A stretch of DNA of 64,000 bases from Nocardia terpenica (GCF_013186535.1 NZ_JABMCZ010000001.1:248001-312000); one strand, 5' to 3'; counted from the stretch's first letter, positions 1 to 8,781 are shown. A program made the numbers and translations. The notes: a model not told the origin generated them from the sequence alone.

Positions 1-1
1 G

Positions 2-613
2 GCCGGTCCGGCGGAAATGCTTGCCGCGCTGGCACTGCCCGCGCTCGCGCCGCTGATCGCGCAGGGGGTGCGGCTGACGGTGACCGACGGGGCGAACGAG
101 GACCTGCTCGCCGGGCTGCGCACCGGTCGGTACGACCTGGTGCTGTCGGAGATCCGGCCGCGCGGGCGGACCGTGCGGGCCGAGGCGCTGGTGGACGAGG
201 AATTCGTGCTCGTCGCCGCGCCCTCGGTGGCGGCCGGGATCGACGCCCGGCGGCTGCGCACGCACGGGCCCGCCGAGCTGGCCGGGCTACCGCTGATCGG
301 TGACGCCACCGACCTCCCGATGGTGCGGCACTACTGGCGGCACGTCTTCGGCCTCCGGCTCGATGCCGAACCGGCGGTGGTCGTCGCGGATCTGCGCGCG
401 GTCGCGGCGGTGGTCGCCGCCGGTGGCGGGGTGAGCGTGCTGCCACGGTATCTCATTGCCGCACAGCTGGATTCGGGTGCGCTGGCGCCCCTGCTGGAGC
501 CGGGGGACCCGCCCGTCAACACCGGCTTCCTGGCCCGCCGCATCGGCGCCCCCGCCCTCCCGCACGTGGATCTGGTGTACGACGCCCTGCTGGCGGCCGG
601 GCGCGGCCGGTAG
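2..613 (+). CDS. LysR-family regulator, C-terminal effector-binding part (5' truncated by window)
   Basis: The frame is open from the first base of the window, so this is the 3' part of a longer gene. The visible 204 or so residues look like the periplasmic-binding-protein-like effector domain of LysR regulators: an LTVTDGANEDLLAGLRTGRYDLVLSE segment pattern, a central hinge, and a second lobe with the VSVLPRYL motif typical of the family. The N-terminal helix-turn-helix must lie upstream of the window. The target genes are unknown. The following methyltransferase gene is 65 bp downstream on the same strand and may be unrelated. Confidence 0.75.
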   Translation, partial: AGPAEMLAALALPALAPLIAQGVRLTVTDGANEDLLAGLRTGRYDLVLSEIRPRGRTVRAEALVDEEFVLVAAPSVAAGIDARRLRTHGPAELAGLPLIGDATDLPMVRHYWRHVFGLRLDAEPAVVVADLRAVAAVVAAGGGVSVLPRYLIAAQLDSGALAPLLEPGDPPVNTGFLARRIGAPALPHVDLVYDALLAAGRGR

Positions 614-678
614 TCGTCGTCCCGGCTCGGTGCGCCGGAGTCGTGCGCGGTGCACGGCCCGCGACCTAGAGTGAGGTT

Positions 679-1569
679 GTGGTGTTCGATCCGCGGGCGG
701 GGGTGCTGATCTCGGACGGGGGGCTGGCGACCGAGTTGGAGGCGCGCGGGCACGATCTGGCGGATGCGCTGTGGTCGGCGCGGCTGCTGGTGGATGCGCC
801 GGAGGCGATCCGGGCCGTGCACGCGGCGTTCTTCCGCGCCGGGGCGGTGATCGCGACGACCGCCAGCTATCAGGCGTCCTTCGACGGGTTCGCCGCCGCC
901 GGTCTCGATCGCGCCGAGACGATCCGATTGCTGAGGCGCAGTGTGGAATCGGCCCGCCAGGCCCGCGACGAGGCGTCCGGCGACGGCCGCCCGCGCTGGG
1001 TGGCCGCGTCCGTCGGCCCGTACGGGGCGGCCCTGGCCGACGGCTCCGAATACCGTGGGCGCTACGGCCTTTCCGCGGCGCGACTGCGCGACTGGCACGC
1101 CCCCCGGCTGGCGGCCCTGGCCGAGGCCGAGCCGGATGTGCTTGCCCTGGAAACGATCCCGGACGCCGACGAGGCCGAGGTGCTGGTGGATCTGGTGGCC
1201 GACCTCGGCCTGCCCGCGTGGCTCAGCTACACCGTCGCGGGCGAGGCCACCCGCGCGGGACAGCCCCTTCCCGATGCCTTCGCCGTCGCCGCCGACGCCC
1301 CGAACATCGTCGCCGTCGGCGTGAACTGTTGCAGTCCAGCCGATGTCGCCCCCGCCATCGCCGCCGCCCGGGCCGCCACCGGCAGACCCGCGGTCGTCTA
1401 TCCCAACAGCGGCGAGGGCTGGGACCCCGTCGGCCATACCTGGACCGGACCCGCGCTCTTCTCGGAAACCCAAGCCCACGAATGGGTTTCCCTCGGCGCG
1501 ACCATTATCGGCGGCTGCTGCCGAGTGCGGCCCGCGGATATCGCCCGCCTCGCGGCGGCGCTCACGTGA
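679..1569 (+). CDS. mmuM: homocysteine S-methyltransferase
   Basis: This 296-residue protein has the length and motifs of cytosolic homocysteine S-methyltransferases, which transfer a methyl group from S-methylmethionine or S-adenosylmethionine to homocysteine to give methionine. The N-terminus has the ISDGGLATELEARG barrel strand. The zinc-binding cysteines are visible as Cys217 (with Cys218, in a GVNCC motif) and the GGCC pair at 280-281. The start is GTG at 679. The gene ends 8 bp inside the convergent M56 peptidase gene. The methyl donor cannot be told from sequence alone. Confidence 0.88.
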   Translation: MVFDPRAGVLISDGGLATELEARGHDLADALWSARLLVDAPEAIRAVHAAFFRAGAVIATTASYQASFDGFAAAGLDRAETIRLLRRSVESARQARDEASGDGRPRWVAASVGPYGAALADGSEYRGRYGLSAARLRDWHAPRLAALAEAEPDVLALETIPDADEAEVLVDLVADLGLPAWLSYTVAGEATRAGQPLPDAFAVAADAPNIVAVGVNCCSPADVAPAIAAARAATGRPAVVYPNSGEGWDPVGHTWTGPALFSETQAHEWVSLGATIIGGCCRVRPADIARLAAALT

Positions 1570-2512
1570 GGCAGAGCCAGAGCTCGGTCGCGGCGGCGGT
1601 GGTGACCAGTGCCGGGCCGGTGACGGCGATGCCGATGCCGGTCAGCAGGCCCGCGCGGGTGCGGTAGTGCGGGCCGGGGTCGGGAGCGGCCAGGCGCCGG
1701 GCGCGGGCCAGGATGTCGGTTCCGCTGGCGCCCAGGGCATTCGAGGGGACCGTGCCCGACATGGCGAGCAGGCCCGACAGCAGCGGGACCCGGCCGTGGG
1801 TGCGGACGGCGGCATCGTCGGCGGACATCTCCAGCAGGCGCGCGATCTCGCGGGCGCCGACGGTACACAGCCGCAGCCGGGGGAAGGTGGCGGCCAGGCC
1901 GCGGGTCACCGCCAGCAGCAGGGGATGATGGCGGGCGAGATGGGCGTGTTCGTGGGCGAGCACCGCGGCCAGTTCGCGATCCTCGAGCGCGGCGAGGGCG
2001 GCGCTGGTGACCACCACCACATTCGGTTCTCCCGCAACGCAATACGCGGCCCGCTCGGGGGTATCGACGACCACCACCTCGCCGACATCGTGGCGCTGCA
2101 CGCGGCGGCCGGTCAGGCGCAGCGCCTCGGCGTGATCGCGCGAGCGCAGCCGCATCCGCCGCAGCAGCCGGGCCAGCCGCACCCCGAGCATCGCGATCCC
2201 CGCGACCAGTGCGGCCGTCACCGCCACCAGGGCGAGTTCGGCGGCGAGACCGGCATGCCCGGTCGCGATCACCTCGGCCTCGTGCAGCCCCTCGGCCATC
2301 AGTCGCTCCGGCCGCAGCCAGGAGTGCGTGGCATCGGCGAGCGCGAGACCGGCGGCGACGGCCCAGCAGCCGAGCGCGCTGACGATCAGGGTCGACCACG
2401 CCGCCACACCCAGTCGCGGGGCGACACCGTGGCGGGTCAGCCGCGGGAGCACCCGCGGGGCGCAGACCGCCACCACGGTCGCGAAGACGAACAGTCCGAG
2501 GGCCGCGCTCAC
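1562..2512 (-). CDS. M56 family membrane metallopeptidase (BlaR1/MecR1-like, no sensor domain)
   Basis: This 316-residue membrane protein has hydrophobic segments near residues 1-18, 38-60 and 90-115 and at the C-terminus. A zinc-protease motif HEHAH lies at 187-191, followed by LARHH. It is the actinobacterial short form of the BlaR1/MecR1 peptidase and lacks the C-terminal penicillin-binding sensor domain. Its start overlaps the stop of the upstream BlaI-type repressor gene by 4 bp, so the two are translationally coupled. In this family the membrane protease inactivates the paired repressor in response to cell-envelope stress; the signal here is unknown. The 3' end overlaps the convergent mmuM gene by 8 bp. 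Confidence 0.85.
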   Translation of the reverse strand: MSAALGLFVFATVVAVCAPRVLPRLTRHGVAPRLGVAAWSTLIVSALGCWAVAAGLALADATHSWLRPERLMAEGLHEAEVIATGHAGLAAELALVAVTAALVAGIAMLGVRLARLLRRMRLRSRDHAEALRLTGRRVQRHDVGEVVVVDTPERAAYCVAGEPNVVVVTSAALAALEDRELAAVLAHEHAHLARHHPLLLAVTRGLAATFPRLRLCTVGAREIARLLEMSADDAAVRTHGRVPLLSGLLAMSGTVPSNALGASGTDILARARRLAAPDPGPHYRTRAGLLTGIGIAVTGPALVTTAAATELWLCLT

Positions 2513-2883
2513 TCCTCGGCCAACTGTCTCAGTGCCGCGCGCAGTCGCTCGGACTCCTCGGGACCGATCTGCTCCACGAAATGCGCGAGCACCAGATCCG
2601 ACCGGCCGCCGTCGTGCAGTGCCTCCTGCATCAGTCGCGCGCTGTGCTGCTCCCGGCTCAGCTTCGGCCAGTAGCGGTATGCCTTGCCCTCCCGGCGGCG
2701 CTCCAGCCAGCCCTTGCGATGCAGGTTGTCCATGGTGGACATGACCGTGGTGTAAGCGATCTCACGCTCGCGCGCGAGCTCGTCGAACACCTCCCGCACC
2801 GTCGTCTGTTCGCCCTCACGGTTCCAGAGCCGGTCCATGACCACGGCTTCCAGGTCCCCGAATCCGCGTGTAGGCAACTGCAC
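2509..2883 (-). CDS. BlaI/MecI/CopY family transcriptional repressor
   Basis: This 124-residue protein has a winged-helix N-terminal domain of the Penicillinase_R family (GDLEAVVMDRLW..., TTVMSTMDNLHRKGWLERRREGKAYRYWP) and a short C-terminal dimerisation region. It is the first gene of a two-gene operon with the M56 peptidase and probably represses its own promoter. Two copies of a TACTRTCTACGTA element lie upstream (2927-2939 and 2998-3010) and are the likely operator. No beta-lactamase gene is visible nearby, so the regulon must include genes elsewhere or only this operon. Confidence 0.88.
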   Translation of the reverse strand: MQLPTRGFGDLEAVVMDRLWNREGEQTTVREVFDELAREREIAYTTVMSTMDNLHRKGWLERRREGKAYRYWPKLSREQHSARLMQEALHDGGRSDLVLAHFVEQIGPEESERLRAALRQLAEE

Positions 2884-2926
2884 CTCCCTCGTCGTGCCGC
2901 CCCGAAAGGCGGGTCGGCTCGGGACA

Positions 2927-2939
2927 TACTATCTACGTA
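2927..2939. promoter_or_regulatory. putative BlaI operator, proximal copy
   Basis: TACTATCTACGTA lies 44 bp upstream of the blaI start and differs at one base from a second copy 71 bp away. The TACT...TACGTA core resembles operators of BlaI/MecI repressors. The assignment rests on position and repetition only. Confidence 0.55.
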
Positions 2940-3301
2940 ACCCGCCCGTAGTCGGGTGAGCGAGCGAACGCGGTTTGCTAATCAGACAAAATTCACCTAC
3001 TGTCTACGTACGTAGGTGATAACGAATCGCCTGGCACACACTTCGGCGGACCTCCCTCAACAGTCCGCCGGAAGGTCGCGACGCGACCGATCGATCCGCG
3101 TGCGGTACCCGGGCTTCCCTCATCAGCCCCGGCTGCCGCGACCGCGCCGGGGGACACGGCGCGACCGCGGACCGGTCGTGACGCTCGTGACCGCGCCACC
3201 CCCGGATCCGGCGCCGGCACGCCGGTTCCCGGGGGTGGTTTCTCGTCTGTCGCGCCGCGATTCCCCGCGGGGAATGGCGCACCGCCGCCGCACTGTCGAT
3301 C
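2940..3301. other. intergenic region without a gene
   Basis: This forms most of the 418 bp between the divergent blaI-like and XRE genes. Besides the operator copies it contains GC-rich hairpin-like sequence around 3190-3270. No open frame here has convincing protein features. Confidence 0.5.
2994..3018. promoter_or_regulatory. putative BlaI operator, distal copy inside an inverted repeat
   Basis: CACCTAC at 2994-3000 is the exact reverse complement of GTAGGTG at 3012-3018. Between them sits TACTGTCTACGTA (2998-3010), nearly identical to the copy at 2927. The pair probably binds the BlaI-type repressor. Confidence 0.5.
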
Positions 3302-4105
3302 ATGGGCATCATGACGACCGCACTGGCAGATCCCGGCCCGTTCGCCCGGGAGTTGCGGCGTTGGCGCGGGCTGCGGCGCTGGAGCCAGCTCGATCTCGCG
3401 ATCCGCGCCGACACCACGCAGCGCCACCTGAGCTTTCTCGAGCAGGGCCGCTCGCACCCGGGCCGGGCGCTGGTGCTGCGGCTGGCCGAATCGCTGGAAC
3501 TGTCGCTGCGCGACCGCAATACGCTGCTGGCGGCGGCGGGCTATGCCCCGGCCTACCGCGAATCCGGCGTGGACGCACCGGAATTGGCGCCCGTGCGCGG
3601 GGCATTGCGCGGCATCCTCGACGGGCACATGCCGTATCCGGCGCTGATCGCGGACCGGCGCGGCACCCTGCTCGAATCCAATGCCGCCTTCGGCCTGTTC
3701 ACCGAGGGCTGCGCGCCCGAACTGCTGCGGCCGCCGGTGAATACCCGTCGCCTCGCGCTGCATCCCGACGGCATGGCCCGGCGGGTGCTGAATCTGCCCG
3801 AGTGGGGACGGCACGTGACCGAGGCACTGCGCCAACGGATTCGGATCAGCCCGGACCCCGAGCTGGAGGCATTGGTCGCCGAATTGGAGGGCTACCTCCC
3901 GCCCGCCGACCCCGGCCCCGGCTACCTCGGCTTCGCCGTCCCGCTCCGAATGCGCTGTGACACCGGCGAATTGCGCTTCATCACCACCCTCACCTCCTTC
4001 GCCACCGCCACCGACGTCTCGCTGTCCGAACTCCACCTGGAGGCCCTGCTCCCGGCCGACGAGACCACCGCCCGCTATCTGCGCCAGCGCGCCGAATCGC
4101 GGTGA
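3302..4105 (+). CDS. XRE-family regulator with MmyB-like ligand-binding domain
   Basis: This 267-residue protein has an N-terminal Cro/C1-type helix-turn-helix at about residues 15-70 (WSQLDLAIRADTTQRHLSFLEQGRS). It is followed by the MmyB-like PAS-fold domain common in actinobacteria (PALIADRRGTLLESNAAFGLF...). An ATG at 3314 is an alternative start four codons in. Regulators of this class usually bind a small ligand and control adjacent genes. The neighbour downstream is a deazaflavin-type reductase 37 bp away, which is a plausible target but unproven. Confidence 0.82.
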   Translation: MGIMTTALADPGPFARELRRWRGLRRWSQLDLAIRADTTQRHLSFLEQGRSHPGRALVLRLAESLELSLRDRNTLLAAAGYAPAYRESGVDAPELAPVRGALRGILDGHMPYPALIADRRGTLLESNAAFGLFTEGCAPELLRPPVNTRRLALHPDGMARRVLNLPEWGRHVTEALRQRIRISPDPELEALVAELEGYLPPADPGPGYLGFAVPLRMRCDTGELRFITTLTSFATATDVSLSELHLEALLPADETTARYLRQRAESR

Positions 4106-4142
4106 TCCGTCGGCGGTGCCGCGCATGCGATAGCGTCGGCGC

Positions 4143-4544
4143 ATGGTGAACCGTCGTGATCTGCAGCATCGAGTCATCACGAGCTTTCAGCGGAATATCG
4201 GTAATCCGATCCTGCGCCGACTGGGCGGGCAGACCCTGCTGGAGACGACCGGGCGGGTCAGCGGGCAGCCGCGGATCACCCCGATCGGCGGCCGCCGCAC
4301 CGGAAACTCGTTCTGGTTCGTCTCCGAATTCGGGGACCGCTCGCAGTACGTCCGCAATATCCGCGTCGACAATCGGGTGCGGCTGCGGCTGCGCGGTCAG
4401 TGGCACACCGGCACCGCGCACCTGCTGCCCGACGACGACGCGGTGGCCCGGCTGAAGGAACTGCCCCGTTACAACAGCACGGTCGTGCGGGCATTCGGCA
4501 CGGATCTGCTCACGGTGCGCGTCGATCTCGACCCAATACCGTGA
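4143..4544 (+). CDS. deazaflavin (F420)-dependent nitroreductase-family protein (DUF385/Ddn-like)
   Basis: This 133-residue protein contains the split-barrel signature of the Ddn family (TLLETTGRVSGQPRITPIG, then FVSEFGDRSQYVRNIR). The family includes F420-dependent reductases such as Ddn of Mycobacterium tuberculosis. It probably reduces quinone-like or xenobiotic substrates at the membrane. The length fits the family. The substrate cannot be predicted, and cofactor use is inferred from family membership. Confidence 0.82.
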   Translation: MVNRRDLQHRVITSFQRNIGNPILRRLGGQTLLETTGRVSGQPRITPIGGRRTGNSFWFVSEFGDRSQYVRNIRVDNRVRLRLRGQWHTGTAHLLPDDDAVARLKELPRYNSTVVRAFGTDLLTVRVDLDPIP

Positions 4545-4616
4545 TCTTCGGTAACGTGCCTGATGGATGGGCTTTTCGGAGCATCGGTGCAACTGGTGGA
4601 CGAAAGGTTGTCGACA

Positions 4617-5234
4617 ATGGCGTCACCGGAGAACGGGCAGCAGACTCCGCCGTCCGGCGGCGGAAAAACCACCACCCCGCGCAATATCGCCATTGCCGCG
4701 GTGATCGTGGCGATCATTGCGGTGGCCGCGCTGGTGGGGGTGCTGGTCGACCGATCGGACAAGGGATCGGGCAGCACGACGACCAGCACGACCACCCCGG
4801 CGCCCACCACCTTGAGCACCGCCCGCCCGACGTCGTCGGCCCCGGTTCCGCAGCCGCCCGGCCCCGCCCGGCCCACCGCCGCCCCGAAACCTCCTGCCCC
4901 ACCGGCACCCTCGCCGCGACCCGCCGCCCACAAGGTCGGTGACGACTGCTCCCACGACGGCATCGTGGCGCAGTGGGGTCTGGCCCCCGATGGCAGCTGG
5001 GCCTGTATCCCGCAGGGCCAGGGCGGCGACGAACACCAGGTCGGTGACGACTGTTCGCACGACGGCATAGTCGCCCAGTGGGGCCTGGGCCCCGACGGCG
5101 CCTGGATCTGCATTCCCCAGGGCCAGGGCGGCGAGCAGGGTGGCGGCATCCTCACGCCCCCGCCTCCGCCGGTCACGCCGACCGTCCCGGGCGTACCCGA
5201 GATTCCGACTCCGCCGGGGCCGGGGGCGAGATAG
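4617..5234 (+). CDS. membrane-anchored, Pro/Thr-rich protein with two tandem 31-residue C-terminal repeats
   Basis: From the ATG at 4617 (AAAGG 10 bases upstream) the product has 205 residues. It has a polar N-terminus, one transmembrane helix (NIAIAAVIVAIIAVAALVGV) at about residues 24-44, and a long Thr/Pro/Ala-rich linker that probably spans the cell wall. Two nearly identical modules follow, each beginning VGDDCSHDGIVAQWGL and ending CIPQGQGG, with two cysteines each. The modules look like a small extracellular disulfide-stabilised repeat. A Pro-rich tail follows. An upstream in-frame ATG at 4563 is less likely because it lacks a ribosome site. The function is unknown. Confidence 0.7.
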   Translation: MASPENGQQTPPSGGGKTTTPRNIAIAAVIVAIIAVAALVGVLVDRSDKGSGSTTTSTTTPAPTTLSTARPTSSAPVPQPPGPARPTAAPKPPAPPAPSPRPAAHKVGDDCSHDGIVAQWGLAPDGSWACIPQGQGGDEHQVGDDCSHDGIVAQWGLGPDGAWICIPQGQGGEQGGGILTPPPPPVTPTVPGVPEIPTPPGPGAR

Positions 5235-5268
5235 CCGGGTTGTCGGTGGGGTCGCCTAGGGTGCAGGA

Positions 5269-5916
5269 GTGCCTCGTGACCTTGCCGATCTGCCCTATGC
5301 CCGCTATCTGACGGCGTTCGATGCCGAGCTGGAATCGGATTACGATTACGAGTCCGTTCATCTCGACAATGCCGTGTTCGACGACCTCGATGTGCATGGT
5401 GTGCGATTCACCGAGTCCGCGTTCACCGGGGTGGCCTTCGCCGGGGGCATCATGCAGCACGGGCGATTCGACGATGTCTGGCTGCGGGGCGTGCGTTTCG
5501 TCGGGGTCAATCTCGGTCAATCCACCTGGCTGAACAGTGAATTCGTGGACAGCGCGCTGTCGGGCGTGGAGCTGGTCGGTGCGACGGTGCGCCGAATCCG
5601 GTTCGAGGGCTGCAAATTCGAGTCGGTGAACTTTCGCACGGCGCAGCTGCGGGACGTCAGTTTCGTCGACTGTGTGCTGCGCGACACCGATTTCAGCGAG
5701 GCCGGGCTGACCCGGGTGACGTTCCCGGGCTCGCGTCTGGACGGGGTCACCCTGCACCGCTCCACCTTGGACGCGGTCGACCTGCGCGGCGCGGCGACCC
5801 TGGACCTCACCGCCGGTATCGACTCGCTGCGCGGTGCCATCGTCGGCACCGCGCAGCTGCTCGACCTGGCGCCCGCCTTCGCGCGGGCCGCCGGAATCAT
5901 CGTGCGCGACAACTGA
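5269..5916 (+). CDS. pentapeptide-repeat protein
   Basis: This 215-residue protein shows runs of the A(D/N)LXX-type pentapeptide pattern over about residues 35-185, for example VRFTESAFTGVAFAGG and VNFRTAQLRDVSFVDC. The pattern predicts a right-handed quadrilateral beta-helix. The GTG at 5269 is the only start fitting the ORF. Some family members (MfpA, Qnr) mimic DNA and protect gyrase, but this cannot be assumed here. It is a single gene between the secreted repeat protein and the convergent lipase. Confidence 0.82.
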   Translation: MPRDLADLPYARYLTAFDAELESDYDYESVHLDNAVFDDLDVHGVRFTESAFTGVAFAGGIMQHGRFDDVWLRGVRFVGVNLGQSTWLNSEFVDSALSGVELVGATVRRIRFEGCKFESVNFRTAQLRDVSFVDCVLRDTDFSEAGLTRVTFPGSRLDGVTLHRSTLDAVDLRGAATLDLTAGIDSLRGAIVGTAQLLDLAPAFARAAGIIVRDN

Positions 5917-5925
5917 ACTCGGGCG

Positions 5926-7251
5926 TCAGATGCCGATCCGCAGCCGGGGTCCGGGCGGCAGGCCGCGCAGCATCGCGCTGATCCAGGTCTCCGCGGCCGG
6001 GAGCACCGACAGGTCGGCGGCCACATGCTCGGGGATCGGCGTGGTGACGTAGCGCAGATCGACGCCGCTGTTCCAGTACGCGTCGACCGTCGATTTGATC
6101 GAATCCGGGAACGGCAGCAGCTCGTCCCAGATCCCGTGCCACATGAGGACCGGCATATCGGGCAGATTCTGCGGCTGCCCGAGGCTCTGCTCCACCAGAA
6201 CATTGTGAATGGCCGGATCGTCGAGGCTCTTGCCCGGCCGCAGATACGCGCTCACCGGGCGATAGGCCCCGGTGAGGGCGCTGGTCCACACGCACCGTCC
6301 CCGAACGTTTTTCAGCAGCTCCTGTCCCTCCGGCGTCAGGTACTCGGCCGGATCGAACACCTCGGGATAGCTGCGCGACAGATTGGCCAGCGCCAGCCAC
6401 ATGGTGAAATTCGCCGGACCGCTGAAGTTGGCCAGGCCCTCGTCGTGGGAGATGTTGTGCCGGGCGATCTGCACCATGTCGCCGGGCACCCCGCCCTCGG
6501 CCGCACCGAGGATCCGCAGCTCCGGGGCGTAGGCGCGATGCCGCTCGGCGGCGCGGGCGGTCCCGCTCCCGCCGCCGGAGTAGCCGTACAGCGCGGCGGC
6601 TGAATCCGCCAGTCCCAGCGTGGGATCGTTCTTCGCCGCGCGAATGCCGTCGAGCACCAGATTGCCCTCGCCGAAGGTCAGGAACTCGGTGCCGTCGAGG
6701 CCGTCGAAATCGGTGACCGCCACCGCGAATCCCTGTGCCAGGAAACCGGCCAGCAGGGTGATCTCCTTGAAGATCCCCGCCCGCAACGTGAACGACGGAT
6801 TGCACAGCGCCGCACTGCCATCGATGGCCTCCTGATACGACAGGATCGGGCGCGGGCTGCCGATCCACGGCACCGGCGGAATCAGCACGGTGGTCGCGGT
6901 GACCGCGGCCCGGCCGCGAACATCGGTGGTGCGGAACAGGATCTGGCGGGTGGTCAGCGGCATCGGAATGCCCGTCACATACGTGCCCACGTCGCGGGTG
7001 CGCACGATCTGCCCGTTCGCCATCGAATCCAGCCCCGGCGGCGGCGCGTACCAGGGATCGGTCGCCGGATCCGGCGCCGGCAGATGGCGATACAGGTCGG
7101 GCTCCTTCGGCAGATCCGGGAGCTGATTCTGATCGGGGGGCATCGGCGGGAGCGGATCGGCGAGCGCGGTGGCGGCCCCGGCCACACTCGACATCAGCAG
7201 TACCACCGCGGACACGGCCACGGCCACAACGGGTTTACGGAGGGAGAACAT
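5926..7251 (-). CDS. secreted lipase/esterase, LIP (secretory lipase) family
   Basis: This 441-residue protein begins with a Sec signal peptide (basic start, hydrophobic core, AxA site near residue 32, ...TALADPLPP). The alpha/beta hydrolase nucleophile elbow is visible as GYSGG near residue 223. The domain matches the secretory lipase family, which is common in Nocardia and mycobacteria and hydrolyses acylglycerols outside the cell. It is divergent from the TetR gene at 7430, which may regulate it; about 180 bp separate the starts. Confidence 0.85.
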   Translation of the reverse strand: MFSLRKPVVAVAVSAVVLLMSSVAGAATALADPLPPMPPDQNQLPDLPKEPDLYRHLPAPDPATDPWYAPPPGLDSMANGQIVRTRDVGTYVTGIPMPLTTRQILFRTTDVRGRAAVTATTVLIPPVPWIGSPRPILSYQEAIDGSAALCNPSFTLRAGIFKEITLLAGFLAQGFAVAVTDFDGLDGTEFLTFGEGNLVLDGIRAAKNDPTLGLADSAAALYGYSGGGSGTARAAERHRAYAPELRILGAAEGGVPGDMVQIARHNISHDEGLANFSGPANFTMWLALANLSRSYPEVFDPAEYLTPEGQELLKNVRGRCVWTSALTGAYRPVSAYLRPGKSLDDPAIHNVLVEQSLGQPQNLPDMPVLMWHGIWDELLPFPDSIKSTVDAYWNSGVDLRYVTTPIPEHVAADLSVLPAAETWISAMLRGLPPGPRLRIGI

Positions 7252-7303
7252 GCTCGTCCTTTGCGATCGGCGATGATCGGCACGCCCTACACAGATACCG
7301 AAT

Positions 7304-7324
7304 GCTCGCTAACGCTAGCGGAGC
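7304..7324. promoter_or_regulatory. imperfect inverted repeat in lipase/TetR divergent promoter
   Basis: GCTCGCTA and TAGCGGAGC form imperfect arms around a short centre between the divergent lipase and TetR genes. TetR-family regulators often bind such sites in shared promoters. The assignment is weak because one arm has an extra base. Confidence 0.3.
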
Positions 7325-7429
7325 CGTTCCGGAATGGGAATGTTTCCGAGAAACCTTCTGCCCGAGGTGTTTACGCTGGTCGGTCGGCATTGTGAAGACG
7401 CACAGAACGGGGCCGCCATACTGGGCATC

Positions 7430-8050
7430 ATGCCCGAAAAGTCGGAACGCGCCGAGCGTCGTACCCAACAGCAGCGCCGGGAAGCGACGATCGCGAAATT
7501 GGTCGACGCGGCCATCGACACCATCATCGAGGACGGCTATTACCGGACCACGATCGCCGCCATCTGCGGCCGTGCCGGAGTGTCGGCCGGGGCGCTGTTC
7601 CGTCACTTCGAATCCCGGCTGGCCCTCATCGCGGTCGTGGCCGAGGAGATCAGCCGCCGCATCCTGGCCGAGGCGGACGGGGTGCTCGCCGTGCCGCGCG
7701 ACGAGCGCGCACCGCAGGTGGAGAGCGCGCTGCGGCTGCTGGCCGGGCTGGCGGGGTCGCCGCTGGTCGACGCCTGGCACGAGATGATGGTGGCCGCCCG
7801 CACCGATCGGGAGCTGCGCGAGCGGATCGCCCCGGCGCTGCCGCGGTTCTACGACGGAATCCTGGTGCGCGCCAAGGCACTCGGCGCACTCGACGGGCTC
7901 CCGGAGTCGGTGCACGAGCTGGCGGCCTTCTCGCTCACCCATTTGTTCTCGGGGGCGGCCCTCACCGGCAGCGTCTACCCGCGCCCGGACCTGGATGCGC
8001 GCCGAATTCCCTTGGCGGTGGCCTGGATTCGGTCCACGCCGGAACTGTAG
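7430..8050 (+). CDS. TetR/AcrR-family transcriptional regulator
   Basis: The product of 206 residues has an N-terminal TetR helix-turn-helix (TIIEDGYYRTTIAAICGRAGVSAGALFRHF, about residues 27-56) and a helical ligand-binding domain. The ATG at 7430 fits the usual short basic leader (MPEKSERAERR); an in-frame ATG at 7334 would add 32 atypical residues. It is divergent from the secreted lipase, its likeliest target. The ligand is unknown. Confidence 0.85.
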   Translation: MPEKSERAERRTQQQRREATIAKLVDAAIDTIIEDGYYRTTIAAICGRAGVSAGALFRHFESRLALIAVVAEEISRRILAEADGVLAVPRDERAPQVESALRLLAGLAGSPLVDAWHEMMVAARTDRELRERIAPALPRFYDGILVRAKALGALDGLPESVHELAAFSLTHLFSGAALTGSVYPRPDLDARRIPLAVAWIRSTPEL

Positions 8051-8053
8051 GGG

Positions 8054-8674
8054 TCAGGCCGGTACCGGTTGCGGGGCCGGGGTGGTGTGAAAGCCCGGGA
8101 GCCAGCGATCCACGAACGGGATCAGCGCATGGATGAGCGGGCCGATGCCGAAGGCGTAGACCAGGGTGCCGATGCCGACGCTGCCGCCCAGTAACCAGCC
8201 GGTGACCAGCACGGTCGCCTCGATGCCGGTCCGCACCAGCCACACCGGGCGGCCGGTGCGGCGAACCAGGCCGGTCATCAGGCCGTCGCGCGGGCCCGGG
8301 CCCATGCCCGCGCCGATGTAGAGCACGGTGGCGACCGCATTGAGCAGGACCGCCGCCACCATCGCGCCGATGCGCACCGGGAGCGGGTGGGCCTGCGGCA
8401 GCAGCCACAGCCCCGCGTCGACCGCCAGCGCGATCACCACGACATTGCTCACCGTGCCCAGTCCCGGCCGCTGCCGCAGCGGAATCCACGCCAGCAGCAC
8501 CGCGATACCGGTGGCCGCGGTGACGGTGCCGAAGCTGACCGGCACGTGCCGCGCCACGCCCTGATGGAACGCGTCCCACGGGTCCAGGCCGAGGCCCGCG
8601 CGGATCATCACCGCCATGGACGTCCCGTACAGCCAGAGTCCGAGGTAGAGCGCGAATAACCGGCGAAGCAACAT
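8054..8674 (-). CDS. YczE/YitT-type integral membrane protein
   Basis: From ATG 8674 the protein has 206 residues with about five transmembrane segments and family signatures (LYGTSMAVMIRAGLGLDPWDAFHQG at the N-terminus, IGAGMGPGPRDGLMTGL in the middle). These match the YczE/YyaS/YitT group of bacterial membrane proteins, whose role is unclear. An in-frame start at 8770 would add 32 non-hydrophobic residues. It is convergent with the TetR gene with a 3 bp gap and divergent from the trpS leader. Confidence 0.75.
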   Translation of the reverse strand: MLLRRLFALYLGLWLYGTSMAVMIRAGLGLDPWDAFHQGVARHVPVSFGTVTAATGIAVLLAWIPLRQRPGLGTVSNVVVIALAVDAGLWLLPQAHPLPVRIGAMVAAVLLNAVATVLYIGAGMGPGPRDGLMTGLVRRTGRPVWLVRTGIEATVLVTGWLLGGSVGIGTLVYAFGIGPLIHALIPFVDRWLPGFHTTPAPQPVPA

Positions 8675-8781
8675 TCGGCAAGCATGCAGGCAACTGGCCT
8701 TCGAAAACAGAGCCAGTCGGTCACGGGTGGACTGGTTTTCGGGCGGCGAAAAAGCTCTGGCCGGAGCCACGGGGGTGCTGT

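Noticed and set aside
3186..3270. Possible terminator or RNA in the GC-rich hairpin-like segment before the XRE gene
   Set aside because: Several weak overlapping pairings exist but none is dominant, and position upstream of a start codon does not fit a terminator.
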